Shown piece by piece: positions 23,962 through 31,408 of a stretch of DNA of 56,551 nucleotides. The stretch's first letter is position 1; each line of letters starts with the position of its first letter. The position numbers and the translations under genes are program-made. Origin of the DNA: a bacterium (lineage in GTDB: Bacteria > Actinomycetota > Acidimicrobiia > Spongiisociales > ZC4RG35); NCBI GenBank assembly GCA_028819345.1, contig JAPPLW010000054.1:39706-96256 (forward strand), written 5' to 3'. The notes beneath the pieces are model-generated. The model was given only the letters and a program-made list of their open reading frames with translations, ran no database searches and had not been told where the DNA came from.

Positions 23962-25479
23962 TCACGTGTCTTCGCTTGACACTCCGGCCATCATCAGGCC
24001 GATTCCCTGCCGATCGGCGTTCTCCGCATCCACCTCTCCCACGATACGACCCTCGTAGATGACTGCGATCCGGTCGGCCAACCCGAGGACCTCGTCCAGG
24101 TCTTCGGAGATGAGCAGGATGGCTACCGACTTGGATCCGCGCTGTTCGATGAGCCGGTCGTGGATGTATTAGGCGGCTCCGATGTCCACTCCCCGGGTGG
24201 GTTGGGAAGCCAGCAGCACCGACGGCGATCCGGAGAGTTCTCGGGCCAGGATCAGCTTCTGCAGGTTCCCTCCCGAGAGATTCGAGGCCGGGACGTCAAG
24301 TCCCGGGGTGGCCACCGAGAATTCGTCCACCAGTTGCTGGCTGCGTTGGCGGATCTCGCCGTTGCGGAGAAACCCCCGTCGGCTCATCGGTGGGTGGCGG
24401 TGGTTCACCAGGATCATGTTCTCGGAGACCGAGAAAGCCCCGATGGCGCCGTCCCGCTGGCGTTCCTCGGGAACGTAGGCCAATCCGGCGGCTCTGACCG
24501 CCGAGGGTTGCCGGCCGGTGATATCGGCATCGTCTACTTCAATGGTGCCCGACTCCGGCTTCCGGAGACCCGCGATGGTCTCGGCCAGTTCCCGCTGGCC
24601 GTTGCCGGAGACTCCGGCGATCCCCAGGATCTCTCCCTCCCGGACCGTCAGGCTCAGGTCCTGCAGGGCCGGCAGGCCTCGATCGCCCATCACGTTCAGG
24701 TCGCGGATGGTCAGCCGGGCCCTTCCGGTTTCCATGGGTGGTTTGTCGGGGGCGAGCCGCACCGGGCGTCCCACCATCATCGAAGCCAGCATCTCCCGGT
24801 TGGCGTCCTTTGCCTCCACTTCTCCCATCACCCGCCCATGGCGCAGGACGGTGATCCTGTCGCTGAGGGCCAGCACTTCATGGAGCTTGTGGGAGATGAA
24901 CACCAACCCCCGTCCATCCTCGGCCGTCTGCCGGAGGATCTTGAAGAGATGATCCACCTCGCCGGGGGTGAGCACCGCAGTGGGCTCGTCCAGCACCAGA
25001 AGCTTGACGTCGCGATACAGCGCCTTGATGATCTCGACCCGCTGGCGTTCTCCCACCGAGAGTTGCCAGATGTAGGCGTCCGGGTCCACCGCCAGGCCGT
25101 GGGACTCCGACAACTCTTCTATACGGTCGGATACGTGCCGCAGATTCATGCGCCCCCGCTTGGAGACGGTGCCCATCGCCACGTTCTCGGTGACCGTGAG
25201 AGAGGGCACCAGCATGAAGTGCTGATGCACCATCCCGATCCCGTGGTTTATGGCGTCGGTAGGGCTGGTGATCCGGCTCGGCGCCCCCTCGATGAGGAGT
25301 TCGCCCTCGTCGGGCTGGTACAGCCCGTAGAGGATCTTCATGAGGGTGCTCTTCCCGGCGCCGTTCTCTCCCAACAGGGTGTGCACCTCCCCGGCGCGCA
25401 GATCGAAGTTGACTCGATCATTGGCGAGCACGCCGGGGAAGCGCTTGACGATTCCCCGCATCTCCAAGAGTTGCGTCAT
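23962..25479 (-). pseudogene. ABC transporter ATPase (BMP/nucleoside type) interrupted by an in-frame TAA
   Basis: A sugar/nucleoside-type ABC ATPase with two nucleotide-binding halves. The first has Walker A GENGAGKSTLMKILYG, signature LSVGERQR and Walker B LLVLDEPTAVL; the second has a degenerate Walker A (GVSGNGQREL) and the signature LSGGNLQKL. The open frame stops at TAA (24169-24171) right after QPTRGVDIGAA, where relatives usually read GVDxGA-Glu-(Tyr/Phe)-Ile. In the same frame the sequence continues YIHDRLIEQRG, LLISEDLDEVL, LADRIAVIYEGRIVG and GLMMAG for 68 codons to a TGA at 23962. That is the normal C-terminus of the family. One G-to-T change (GAA to TAA) explains it. It may be a real nonsense allele or a sequencing error; without the tail the second half lacks its switch/H-loop region. 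Confidence 0.85.
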
Positions 25480-25512
25480 CGTTTCGTCACCCTGTTTGGT
25501 CCTCCTATTGGG

Positions 25513-27537
25513 CTAGTTGGCGCCGGTGTCGATGGCGCCGGTGATGATTCCCTGAACCACCTCATTGATCCCGGCGAACATCTCCGGCGGTATGTCGAAT
25601 GCCGGGTTGGGCTCCAAGACCAGTCCGCCGTTGGCGAGGTTGATCTCGTAGGCCTTGCCGCCCAGGGAACCGGCGGAGATGTCGGCGATGATCTGTCGCA
25701 GGACGACTTCCCACTTGTACACCTGGGAAGCGACCACCAGGTCGGGAGCCAGGGCGGTCTGGTTGGCCTGGGTGCCGAACCACAGCGCGCCGGCGCTCTG
25801 GGCGACTCCCACCGCTCCGACCACCATCTGGGCCGATCCGGTCAACACGTCTGCGCCGGCCGCGATGTGAGCCTGGGCGGCTTCGGAAGCCAACGCCACG
25901 TCACTGAACGAGCCGATGTAGTTGATGTTCACCGTCACGTCAGGACCGGTGGCCACCGCGCCGTTGTGGAACCCGTCCACGTACAGCTTGGCGTCTCCCA
26001 CCTCGATGGGACCGACCACTCCGATCACTCTCGATTGGGACATCAACGCAGCCGCCACGCCCATCACGTAGCCTCCCTGGTCGGAGGCGGCGGTGTAGGC
26101 GGAGACGTTGGGCTGACCCAGCGTGTCGGCGGAGGTGCCCCAGGCGAAGGCGGTGTCGGGGAAGTCCCCGGCGATCTCCTGTAGCGATCCTCCGTACTGG
26201 GAGCCGTGGGCTATGACCAGGTCGTAGCCTTCCTCGGCGTACCCGCGGATCGCCGCGGCGGCGTCCTCGACGATGAAGGTCCCGTCGGTGATGGCCACCT
26301 CGGTGCCTGGGTTCTCTGCCACGATCACGTTCACCGCGTCCACGATGCTCTGCGTGAACGCCAGGTCGTTGGAAGCGCTCGGAGCAACCACCGCGATCCG
26401 CAACGGCTCCATCGGCTCGGGCGGCGCCGCCATGGCTTCCATCGTGTTGATGGCGCCACTGACGATTCCCGAGATCACGATGTCTGCGCCGGCTCTCACC
26501 TCGGCGGGGAGGTTGAATCCGTCGTTGAACTCGATCACCAACCCGCCGTTGGCGAGGTTGATCTCGTAGGCCTTGCCGCCCAGGGAACCGGCGGAGATGT
26601 CGGCGATGATCTGTCGCAGGACGACTTCCCACTTGTACACCTGGGAAGCGACCACCAGGTCGGGAGCCAGGGCGGTCTGGTTGGCCTGGGTGCCGAACCA
26701 CAGCGCGCCGGCGCTCTGGGCGACTCCCACCGCTCCGACCACCATCTGGGCCGATCCGGTCAACACGTCTGCGCCGGCCGCGATGTGAGCCTGGGCGGCT
26801 TCGGAAGCCAACGCCACGTCACTGAACGAGCCGATGTAGTTGATGTTCACCGTCACGTCAGGACCGGTGGCCACCGCGCCGTTGTGGAACCCGTCCACGT
26901 ACAGCTTGGCGTCTCCCACCTCGATGGGACCGACCACTCCGATGACACTGGACTGGGAAAGGGCCGCGGCCAATACTCCCATCACAAAACCGCCCTGATC
27001 GGAGGCGGCAGTGTAGGCGGAGACGTTGGGCTGACCCAGCGTGTCGGCGGAAGTGCCCCAGGCGAAGGCGGTGTCGGGGAAGTCCCCAGCGATCTCCTGT
27101 AGCGATCCTCCGTACTGGGAGCCGTGGGCTATGACCAGGTCGTAGCCTTCCTCGGCGTACCCGCGGATCGCCGCGGCGGCGTCCTCGACGATGAAGGTCC
27201 CGTCGGTGATGGCCACCTCGGTGCCTGGGTTCTCTGCCACGATCACGTTCACCGCGTCCACGATGCTCTGCGTGAACGCCAGGTCGTTGGAAGCGCTCGG
27301 AGCAACCACCGCGATCCGCAACGGCTCCATCGGCATGTCTTCCTCGGGCATGTCCTCTTCGGGCATGTCCTCTTCGGGCATGTCCTCTTCGGGCGCCTCG
27401 GCGGCGGTCGTTTGAGGAGCGGCAGACTCGGTGGTGTCCGGCTCCTCCGCGTCGTCTCCGCAGGCGGTGGCTATGAGGGCCAGGACCGCCAAAACGGCCA
27501 AAAGCCGGGCGAAGCCCGGTTTCCTATAGGTTTGCAT
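25513..27537 (-). CDS. BMP-family substrate-binding lipoprotein with tandem duplicated binding domain
   Basis: The substrate-binding component of an ABC importer of the BMP/PnrA (Med) type, usually for nucleosides or related bases. The start is the ATG at 27537 after AAGGAG. A lipoprotein signal follows (LLAVLAVLALIATACGDD, Cys near residue 24), then an acidic linker with four EEDMP repeats. Unlike normal family members of about 350 residues, this protein has 674 and contains two complete BMP domains, each starting MEPLRIAVVAPSASND, with a 306-residue period. The domains are almost identical except for one short patch (GGFVMGVLAAALSQSS against GGYVMGVAAALMSQSR) and the C-terminal ends. It sits between the ATPase and the permeases. 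A two-domain receptor or a misassembled pair of adjacent genes are both possible. Confidence 0.85.
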   Translation of the reverse strand: MQTYRKPGFARLLAVLAVLALIATACGDDAEEPDTTESAAPQTTAAEAPEEDMPEEDMPEEDMPEEDMPMEPLRIAVVAPSASNDLAFTQSIVDAVNVIVAENPGTEVAITDGTFIVEDAAAAIRGYAEEGYDLVIAHGSQYGGSLQEIAGDFPDTAFAWGTSADTLGQPNVSAYTAASDQGGFVMGVLAAALSQSSVIGVVGPIEVGDAKLYVDGFHNGAVATGPDVTVNINYIGSFSDVALASEAAQAHIAAGADVLTGSAQMVVGAVGVAQSAGALWFGTQANQTALAPDLVVASQVYKWEVVLRQIIADISAGSLGGKAYEINLANGGLVIEFNDGFNLPAEVRAGADIVISGIVSGAINTMEAMAAPPEPMEPLRIAVVAPSASNDLAFTQSIVDAVNVIVAENPGTEVAITDGTFIVEDAAAAIRGYAEEGYDLVIAHGSQYGGSLQEIAGDFPDTAFAWGTSADTLGQPNVSAYTAASDQGGYVMGVAAALMSQSRVIGVVGPIEVGDAKLYVDGFHNGAVATGPDVTVNINYIGSFSDVALASEAAQAHIAAGADVLTGSAQMVVGAVGVAQSAGALWFGTQANQTALAPDLVVASQVYKWEVVLRQIIADISAGSLGGKAYEINLANGGLVLEPNPAFDIPPEMFAGINEVVQGIITGAIDTGAN
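25628..27330. repeat. 918-bp-period tandem duplication inside the BMP gene
   Basis: Two direct copies, 25628-26412 and 26546-27330, run about 785 bp each and are offset by exactly 918 bp. Reading them side by side I find only about three single-base differences, apart from one block of roughly 58 bp (26027-26084 against 26945-27002) with 19 mismatches. Identity ends abruptly at CCGCCGTTGGCGAGG on the C-terminal side. Confidence 0.85.
27334..27393. repeat. Four 15-bp repeats encoding the EEDMP linker
   Basis: Four in-tandem 15-bp units (three identical CATGTCCTCTTCGGG and one variant) encode the acidic linker between the lipobox and the first binding domain. Because the unit is a multiple of three, slippage would change linker length without shifting frame. 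Confidence 0.85.
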
Positions 27538-27592
27538 TGGTTCTCCTTCTTGGTTTGATAGGGTCGGTTGTTGTCGAGAAAGAAACTTCATT

Positions 27593-28534
27593 TCATCCCC
27601 CCCTGATAAAGGGCTTGGTGAGGGCGGTGGGCGCCCGGAAACGTCGGGCCGCCACCACCAACGCCAGCACCGTTATCACCGCCGGGATCATGGCGGCCAG
27701 GTCGGATGCGCCCAGCGGGATGATTCCCCTGGTCTTGAGCAGTAGCACGACCGCCGACACCATCCCGTAGACCAGTGACCCGGCCATCACCCCCAGTGGT
27801 CTCCATGCGCCGAAATAGACCAGGGCAATGGCGATGAAACCCTGGGCATTGGTGAGGTTCTGCTGGAAGATGCCCAGCCCGATGGCCAGCACCGCCCCGG
27901 CCGCCCCGGCCAGGATTCCTCCGATTGTCACCGCCGCGTAGCGAACCCTCGTCACGCTGATGCCCTGTGAGTCGGCCGCCTCGGGGTTTTCTCCCACCGC
28001 CCGGATGTTCATCCCGAACCGGGTCCGATTGATAATCACCGTGGAGACCGGGATGGCCAGGAATGCCAGGTAGATGGGGATGCTGTGATTGAAGAACAGG
28101 TCTCCCAGAACGGGGATCTCCGAGAGCAGGGGGATGGGGGACTTCTGGAACGAGGCGGCTGGCAGGGGAGTTCCGACCAGCTTCTGGAACAGCAGGTCAC
28201 TCATCCCCAGCCCGAACAGGTAGACGCCTATCCCGCTGATTCCCTGTTCAGCCAGAAGAGAGACGCTGATCACTGAGGACAGCAGTCCCAGGACCAGTCC
28301 GACTCCCAGTCCGACTGCTAACCCGAGCCAGGGACTCTGTGTCTTGAGCGTGGTGAAGTAGCCGCCGAAGGCCCCCAGAAGCATGATGCCGTCCACCCCC
28401 AGGTTGAGCACCCCGCTCCGTTGCCCGAAGGCCTCTCCCAGCGAGGCCAGCAACAGGGGGACCGCCAGACGGATCCCGGACGAAAGGGTGGCCACGATGA
28501 CCGTGGCGCTGAATATGTCAGCCATGGTCGTCAT
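27593..28534 (-). CDS. ABC transporter permease (BMP/nucleoside type, YufQ/NupQ-like)
   Basis: A 313-residue inner-membrane permease with eight to ten hydrophobic helices. Family-typical segments include RLAVPLLLASLGEAFGQRSGVLNLGVDGIMLLGA near the N-terminus and the cytoplasmic coupling loop NIRAVGENPEAADSQGISV. It forms the channel with the neighbouring permease and pairs with the ATPase and BMP lipoprotein. The start at 28534 overlaps the end of the upstream permease gene by 17 bp; an ATG three codons on is an alternative. Gene order permease, permease, binding protein, ATPase is an ordinary set for BMP-type importers. Confidence 0.9.
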   Translation of the reverse strand: MTTMADIFSATVIVATLSSGIRLAVPLLLASLGEAFGQRSGVLNLGVDGIMLLGAFGGYFTTLKTQSPWLGLAVGLGVGLVLGLLSSVISVSLLAEQGISGIGVYLFGLGMSDLLFQKLVGTPLPAASFQKSPIPLLSEIPVLGDLFFNHSIPIYLAFLAIPVSTVIINRTRFGMNIRAVGENPEAADSQGISVTRVRYAAVTIGGILAGAAGAVLAIGLGIFQQNLTNAQGFIAIALVYFGAWRPLGVMAGSLVYGMVSAVVLLLKTRGIIPLGASDLAAMIPAVITVLALVVAARRFRAPTALTKPFIRGG

Positions 28535-29708
28535 CCTCTCCGGATGGGGGCGAGTCGGACTCGTCGGCTTCCGATCCGGCCGCGGCTATGGAAGGGACGC
28601 TTCGCTCCTCTCGCTCTTTCAGTTGACGGCGGTACCGATCAAGACTCACCACGAACAGGACAACCAGTCCGTTGAGCGCCAGCACCAGGGCGGTAGGGAC
28701 CTGTGCCGCTCTCTGCAGGGCGATGGCGCCCACCAGCAATCCTCCGAACAGGAACGATGAGGGAATCGTCCAGAGGGGGTGCAGCCCACCGAAGAGCGCG
28801 GTCACTATCCCGTTGAACCCCGCGCTTCCCGTGAACCCGATGGTGCTGCCGTCGGTGACCATCCGGTGTCCCTCGGAACCCAGGACCAGGATGGCTCCCG
28901 CCAGGCCCGACATCGCTCCGCTCAGGGTCAGCGCCCACACCACGTTCCTCTCCACCGACATCCCCGCATAGCGGGCTGCGTCGGCCGAGAGCCCCACGGC
29001 CCGGAGGCGGTAGCCGGAAGTGGTCCGCCAGAGCAGCAGGTACACCAGGACGGCCGCCGCCACCGCGATGACCGGTCCTATGTGAAGTCGCCCGCCCTCC
29101 ACGAACAGGGGCAGGTCGGTGCTCTCGGGCAATCGGGCGGTCTGGGGTATCCGGGTGCCCCGTTCAATCTCCATCGGGTCGATGAGAGGGTCTCTGAGCA
29201 GCCAGTTCATCGCCTGAACCGCCACCACGTTGAGCATGATTGTGCTGAGGATCTCGTTGACCCCGAAATACGCTTTCAGCGTTCCGGGAATAGCGCCCCA
29301 GAGCGCGCCTCCCGCTACTCCGGCCCCCAGCGCCAGGGGCAACGCCGTCCAGGCCGGGACATCCGTCATTCCCAGGGCCGTGATGGTGGAGGCCAGCGCA
29401 CCCGCCACCATCTGTCCTTCGCCTCCGATGTTGATCACATTCGCCCGGAAGGCGATGGTGATGCCCACTCCCACCAGGAGGAGGGGAGTCGACTTCAGAG
29501 CCGTCTCCACGAGGGCGCCCGAACTTCCGAACGCGCCCTTGGCCATTGCCCAGAAGCCGGTGAAGGGATTGGCGCCCAAGGCCGCCAGCATGACCGCTCC
29601 GATCGCAAACGCTCCTAGCACCGCCAGCGCCGGCACGCTGTAGGACAGGAGGTGGGTACCCAGCCGAGAACGCCGCACCGCGGCCTCCGAGGTTTCCCGA
29701 TTACTCAT
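28518..29708 (-). CDS. ABC transporter permease (BMP/nucleoside type, YufP/NupP-like)
   Basis: A 396-residue permease and heterodimer partner of the protein at 27593. The helices are clear, and the coupling loop GYRLRAVGLSADAARYAGMSVERN carries the EAA-like motif. The N-terminal ANVINIGGEGQMVAGALAS segment matches the family pattern INIGxEGQ. The C-terminal tail is rich in Glu, Asp and Ser and ends in EDDDHG, longer than usual. The gene lies 85 bp downstream of the regulator in the same direction. That gap holds a small CCAGC-GCTGG stem, but I see no convincing promoter. Confidence 0.9.
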   Translation of the reverse strand: MSNRETSEAAVRRSRLGTHLLSYSVPALAVLGAFAIGAVMLAALGANPFTGFWAMAKGAFGSSGALVETALKSTPLLLVGVGITIAFRANVINIGGEGQMVAGALASTITALGMTDVPAWTALPLALGAGVAGGALWGAIPGTLKAYFGVNEILSTIMLNVVAVQAMNWLLRDPLIDPMEIERGTRIPQTARLPESTDLPLFVEGGRLHIGPVIAVAAAVLVYLLLWRTTSGYRLRAVGLSADAARYAGMSVERNVVWALTLSGAMSGLAGAILVLGSEGHRMVTDGSTIGFTGSAGFNGIVTALFGGLHPLWTIPSSFLFGGLLVGAIALQRAAQVPTALVLALNGLVVLFVVSLDRYRRQLKEREERSVPSIAAAGSEADESDSPPSGEDDDHG

Positions 29709-29793
29709 CCGGCTCTACCTTCCGACGGCTCGGGACGGGGCTGCGGACCAGCCATGCTGGATAAGGGGTTTTCCCATTTTTCACTATGTGGAC

Positions 29794-30402
29794 CTAATCA
29801 CCGCGAATGGCGTTCAGATAGTTGTAAATCGTAATTCGGCTGACTCCCATCGCCTCGGCCACGGTCTCCACCGATTTGCGGATCAGGAAGACGCCTTGTT
29901 CGTCGAGAATGCGCACCGCGGCCTGCTTTTTTTCCCTGGGCAAATCGCCGAGCTTTCCCTCCATCCGGCTCTCCACGGCCGCCACCATCCGCTCCACTGC
30001 TCCATGGATGTCTTCAGGACGGGCCAATCCGATCATGGCCTGGTTCCAAACCGCCGGTTCATCGGAGGCCACATCGTGGCTGTGGGACGGGCTCGGGGTG
30101 TGGCCGAGCGCCTCGGAGACCGGGCCGACCGAGGTATCTGCGGGGCTTTTGGTCAGGGTTATGGAGATCCGGGAAGCTCCTTTATCGAAGGCGGATCTGA
30201 GAACTGTTGGCAACACCGAAGTTATAGTCTCGTAGTCGCCATCCACGGTGTTTCCGAACGGCCCCATTGTCATCTCCAGACCCTGGCCCTGCAGGATTTC
30301 CTGCGATCCCAGCACATGTGGTCCCGGGTTTCCTTCCTCGAATGGCTCGACCAGGAACTCAAGCCGACACATTTCCTGGTGTGGGGGCTGCTCAGAGGTC
30401 AT
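29794..30402 (-). CDS. One-component regulator: thiamine-binding-fold domain fused to YheO-type HTH
   Basis: A 202-residue predicted transcription factor. Residues about 8-85 (CRLEFLVEPFEEG, GPHV, GLEMTMGPFGNTVDGD, GASRISITLT) match the thiamine-binding/DUF77 fold of MTH1187 and YkoF, small proteins that bind thiamine or its hydroxymethylpyrimidine part. The C-terminal 60 residues (EKKQAAVRILDEQGVFLIRKSVETVAEAMGVSRITIYNYL, given as a region, about 157-197) match the helix-turn-helix of YheO-type regulators. The ATG at 30402 has no clear ribosome-binding site; the frame is open further upstream but runs through the divergent promoter. It heads the transporter operon and faces the D-carbamoylase/xdhD operon, so it is the obvious local regulator. 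Sensing of a pyrimidine or ureide ligand is inference. Confidence 0.82.
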   Translation of the reverse strand: MTSEQPPHQEMCRLEFLVEPFEEGNPGPHVLGSQEILQGQGLEMTMGPFGNTVDGDYETITSVLPTVLRSAFDKGASRISITLTKSPADTSVGPVSEALGHTPSPSHSHDVASDEPAVWNQAMIGLARPEDIHGAVERMVAAVESRMEGKLGDLPREKKQAAVRILDEQGVFLIRKSVETVAEAMGVSRITIYNYLNAIRGD

Positions 30403-30425
30403 GGGTAACCAAGTCTGCTTCTCAT

Positions 30426-30455
30426 TTGACAATTTGTAAAGGCGTATGGTACAGT
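30426..30455 (+). promoter_or_regulatory. Promoter of the D-carbamoylase operon, with possible operator
   Basis: TTGACA (30426-30431, a perfect -35), an 18-bp spacer and TACAGT (30450-30455) form a sigma-70-type promoter. The expected start point is about 30462-30464, on the ATG at 30464, implying a leaderless mRNA. The AT-rich imperfect palindrome TTTGACAATTTGTAAA overlaps the -35 and is a candidate site for the divergently encoded regulator. Confidence 0.6.
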
Positions 30456-30463
30456 CGGATGGC

Positions 30464-31405
30464 ATGAGCCGCAACTTAAAGCTGGGAGCAGCCCAACTCG
30501 GTCCCATCGCCCGGGAGGACACCCGCAAGGACGTCGTCGAACGGCTCTTGAATCTGCTGGCGGAAGCCGCTGATCGGGGAGTGGAGTTGTTGGTATATCC
30601 CGAGTTGGCGTTGACCACCTTCTTCCCGCGCTGGTATCTGGAGGACCCCGATGAGATGCTCTCCTTTTTCGAGGAGGAGATGCCGTCTGAGGACACCCAG
30701 CCTCTCTTCGATGAAGCGGCCCGGCTGGGCATCGGCTTCTGCCTCGGGTACGCAGAGTTGCACACCGATTCGGATGGAGTGACCCACCGCTACAACACCC
30801 AGATGCTGGTGGAGCGGGACGGCTCGGTGGTGGCCAAGTTTCGAAAGGTCCACATACCCGGACATGCCGAGGTTCAAGGGTGGAGGCCCTTCCAGCACCT
30901 CGAGCGGTACTACTTCGAACCGGGGCCCGACGGCTTCGGGGTGTGGCGGGCGTTCGGGGGCATTGTGGGGATGGCGATCTGCAACGACCGGCGGTGGTCG
31001 GAGACCTACCGCGTGATGGGATTGCAGGGAGTGGAGTTGATCCTGATCGGCTACAACACCCCTTCCTTCTACGCTCCCGATCCACAGCAGAATGCTCTCC
31101 AGAACTTCCACAACCATGTGGTGATGCAGGCGGGCGCCTACCAGAACGGATGCTGGGTTGTGGGAGTGGCCAAGGGGGGGATCGAAGAGGGGATAGACCA
31201 CATCGCCCAGAGCGTGATCATCGCCCCTTCCGGCCAGATCGTCGCCCAGACGATCACCACCGGTGACGAGTTGATAGTTGCCAACGTAGACCTGGACTTC
31301 TGCTCCTTCTACAAGGACACCGTGTTCAAATTCGATCTGTACCGGATACCGGAGCACTACCGCCTGATCAGCCAGACCAGAGGAGCAATTCTCCCCCCGG
31401 AGTAG
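30464..31405 (+). CDS. N-carbamoyl-D-amino-acid amidohydrolase
   Basis: A nitrilase-superfamily hydrolase of 313 residues that converts N-carbamoyl-D-amino acids to D-amino acids, CO2 and ammonia. It aligns along its length with the well-studied Agrobacterium D-carbamoylase pattern: YPELALTTFFPRWY (Glu), KFRKVHIPGHAE (Lys), AICNDRRWSETYRVMGL (Cys), PFQHLERYYFEPG and MQAGAYQNGCWVVG. I start it at the ATG at 30464, the predicted transcription start, rather than an upstream in-frame codon at 30446 that would lie inside the -10. It is the first gene of the plus-strand operon and is followed 3 bp later by the xdhD-like gene. Usual partners are hydantoinases; a hydantoinase-like gene is present at 2243. 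Confidence 0.92.
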   Translation: MSRNLKLGAAQLGPIAREDTRKDVVERLLNLLAEAADRGVELLVYPELALTTFFPRWYLEDPDEMLSFFEEEMPSEDTQPLFDEAARLGIGFCLGYAELHTDSDGVTHRYNTQMLVERDGSVVAKFRKVHIPGHAEVQGWRPFQHLERYYFEPGPDGFGVWRAFGGIVGMAICNDRRWSETYRVMGLQGVELILIGYNTPSFYAPDPQQNALQNFHNHVVMQAGAYQNGCWVVGVAKGGIEEGIDHIAQSVIIAPSGQIVAQTITTGDELIVANVDLDFCSFYKDTVFKFDLYRIPEHYRLISQTRGAILPPE

Positions 31406-31408
31406 ATC

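Noticed and set aside
24160-26184. Long plus-strand open frame (over 600 codons) opposite the ABC ATPase and BMP genes
   Set aside because: It mirrors the codon phase of the minus-strand genes, is rich in Gly, His and Arg, has no domain and crosses two well-supported genes.
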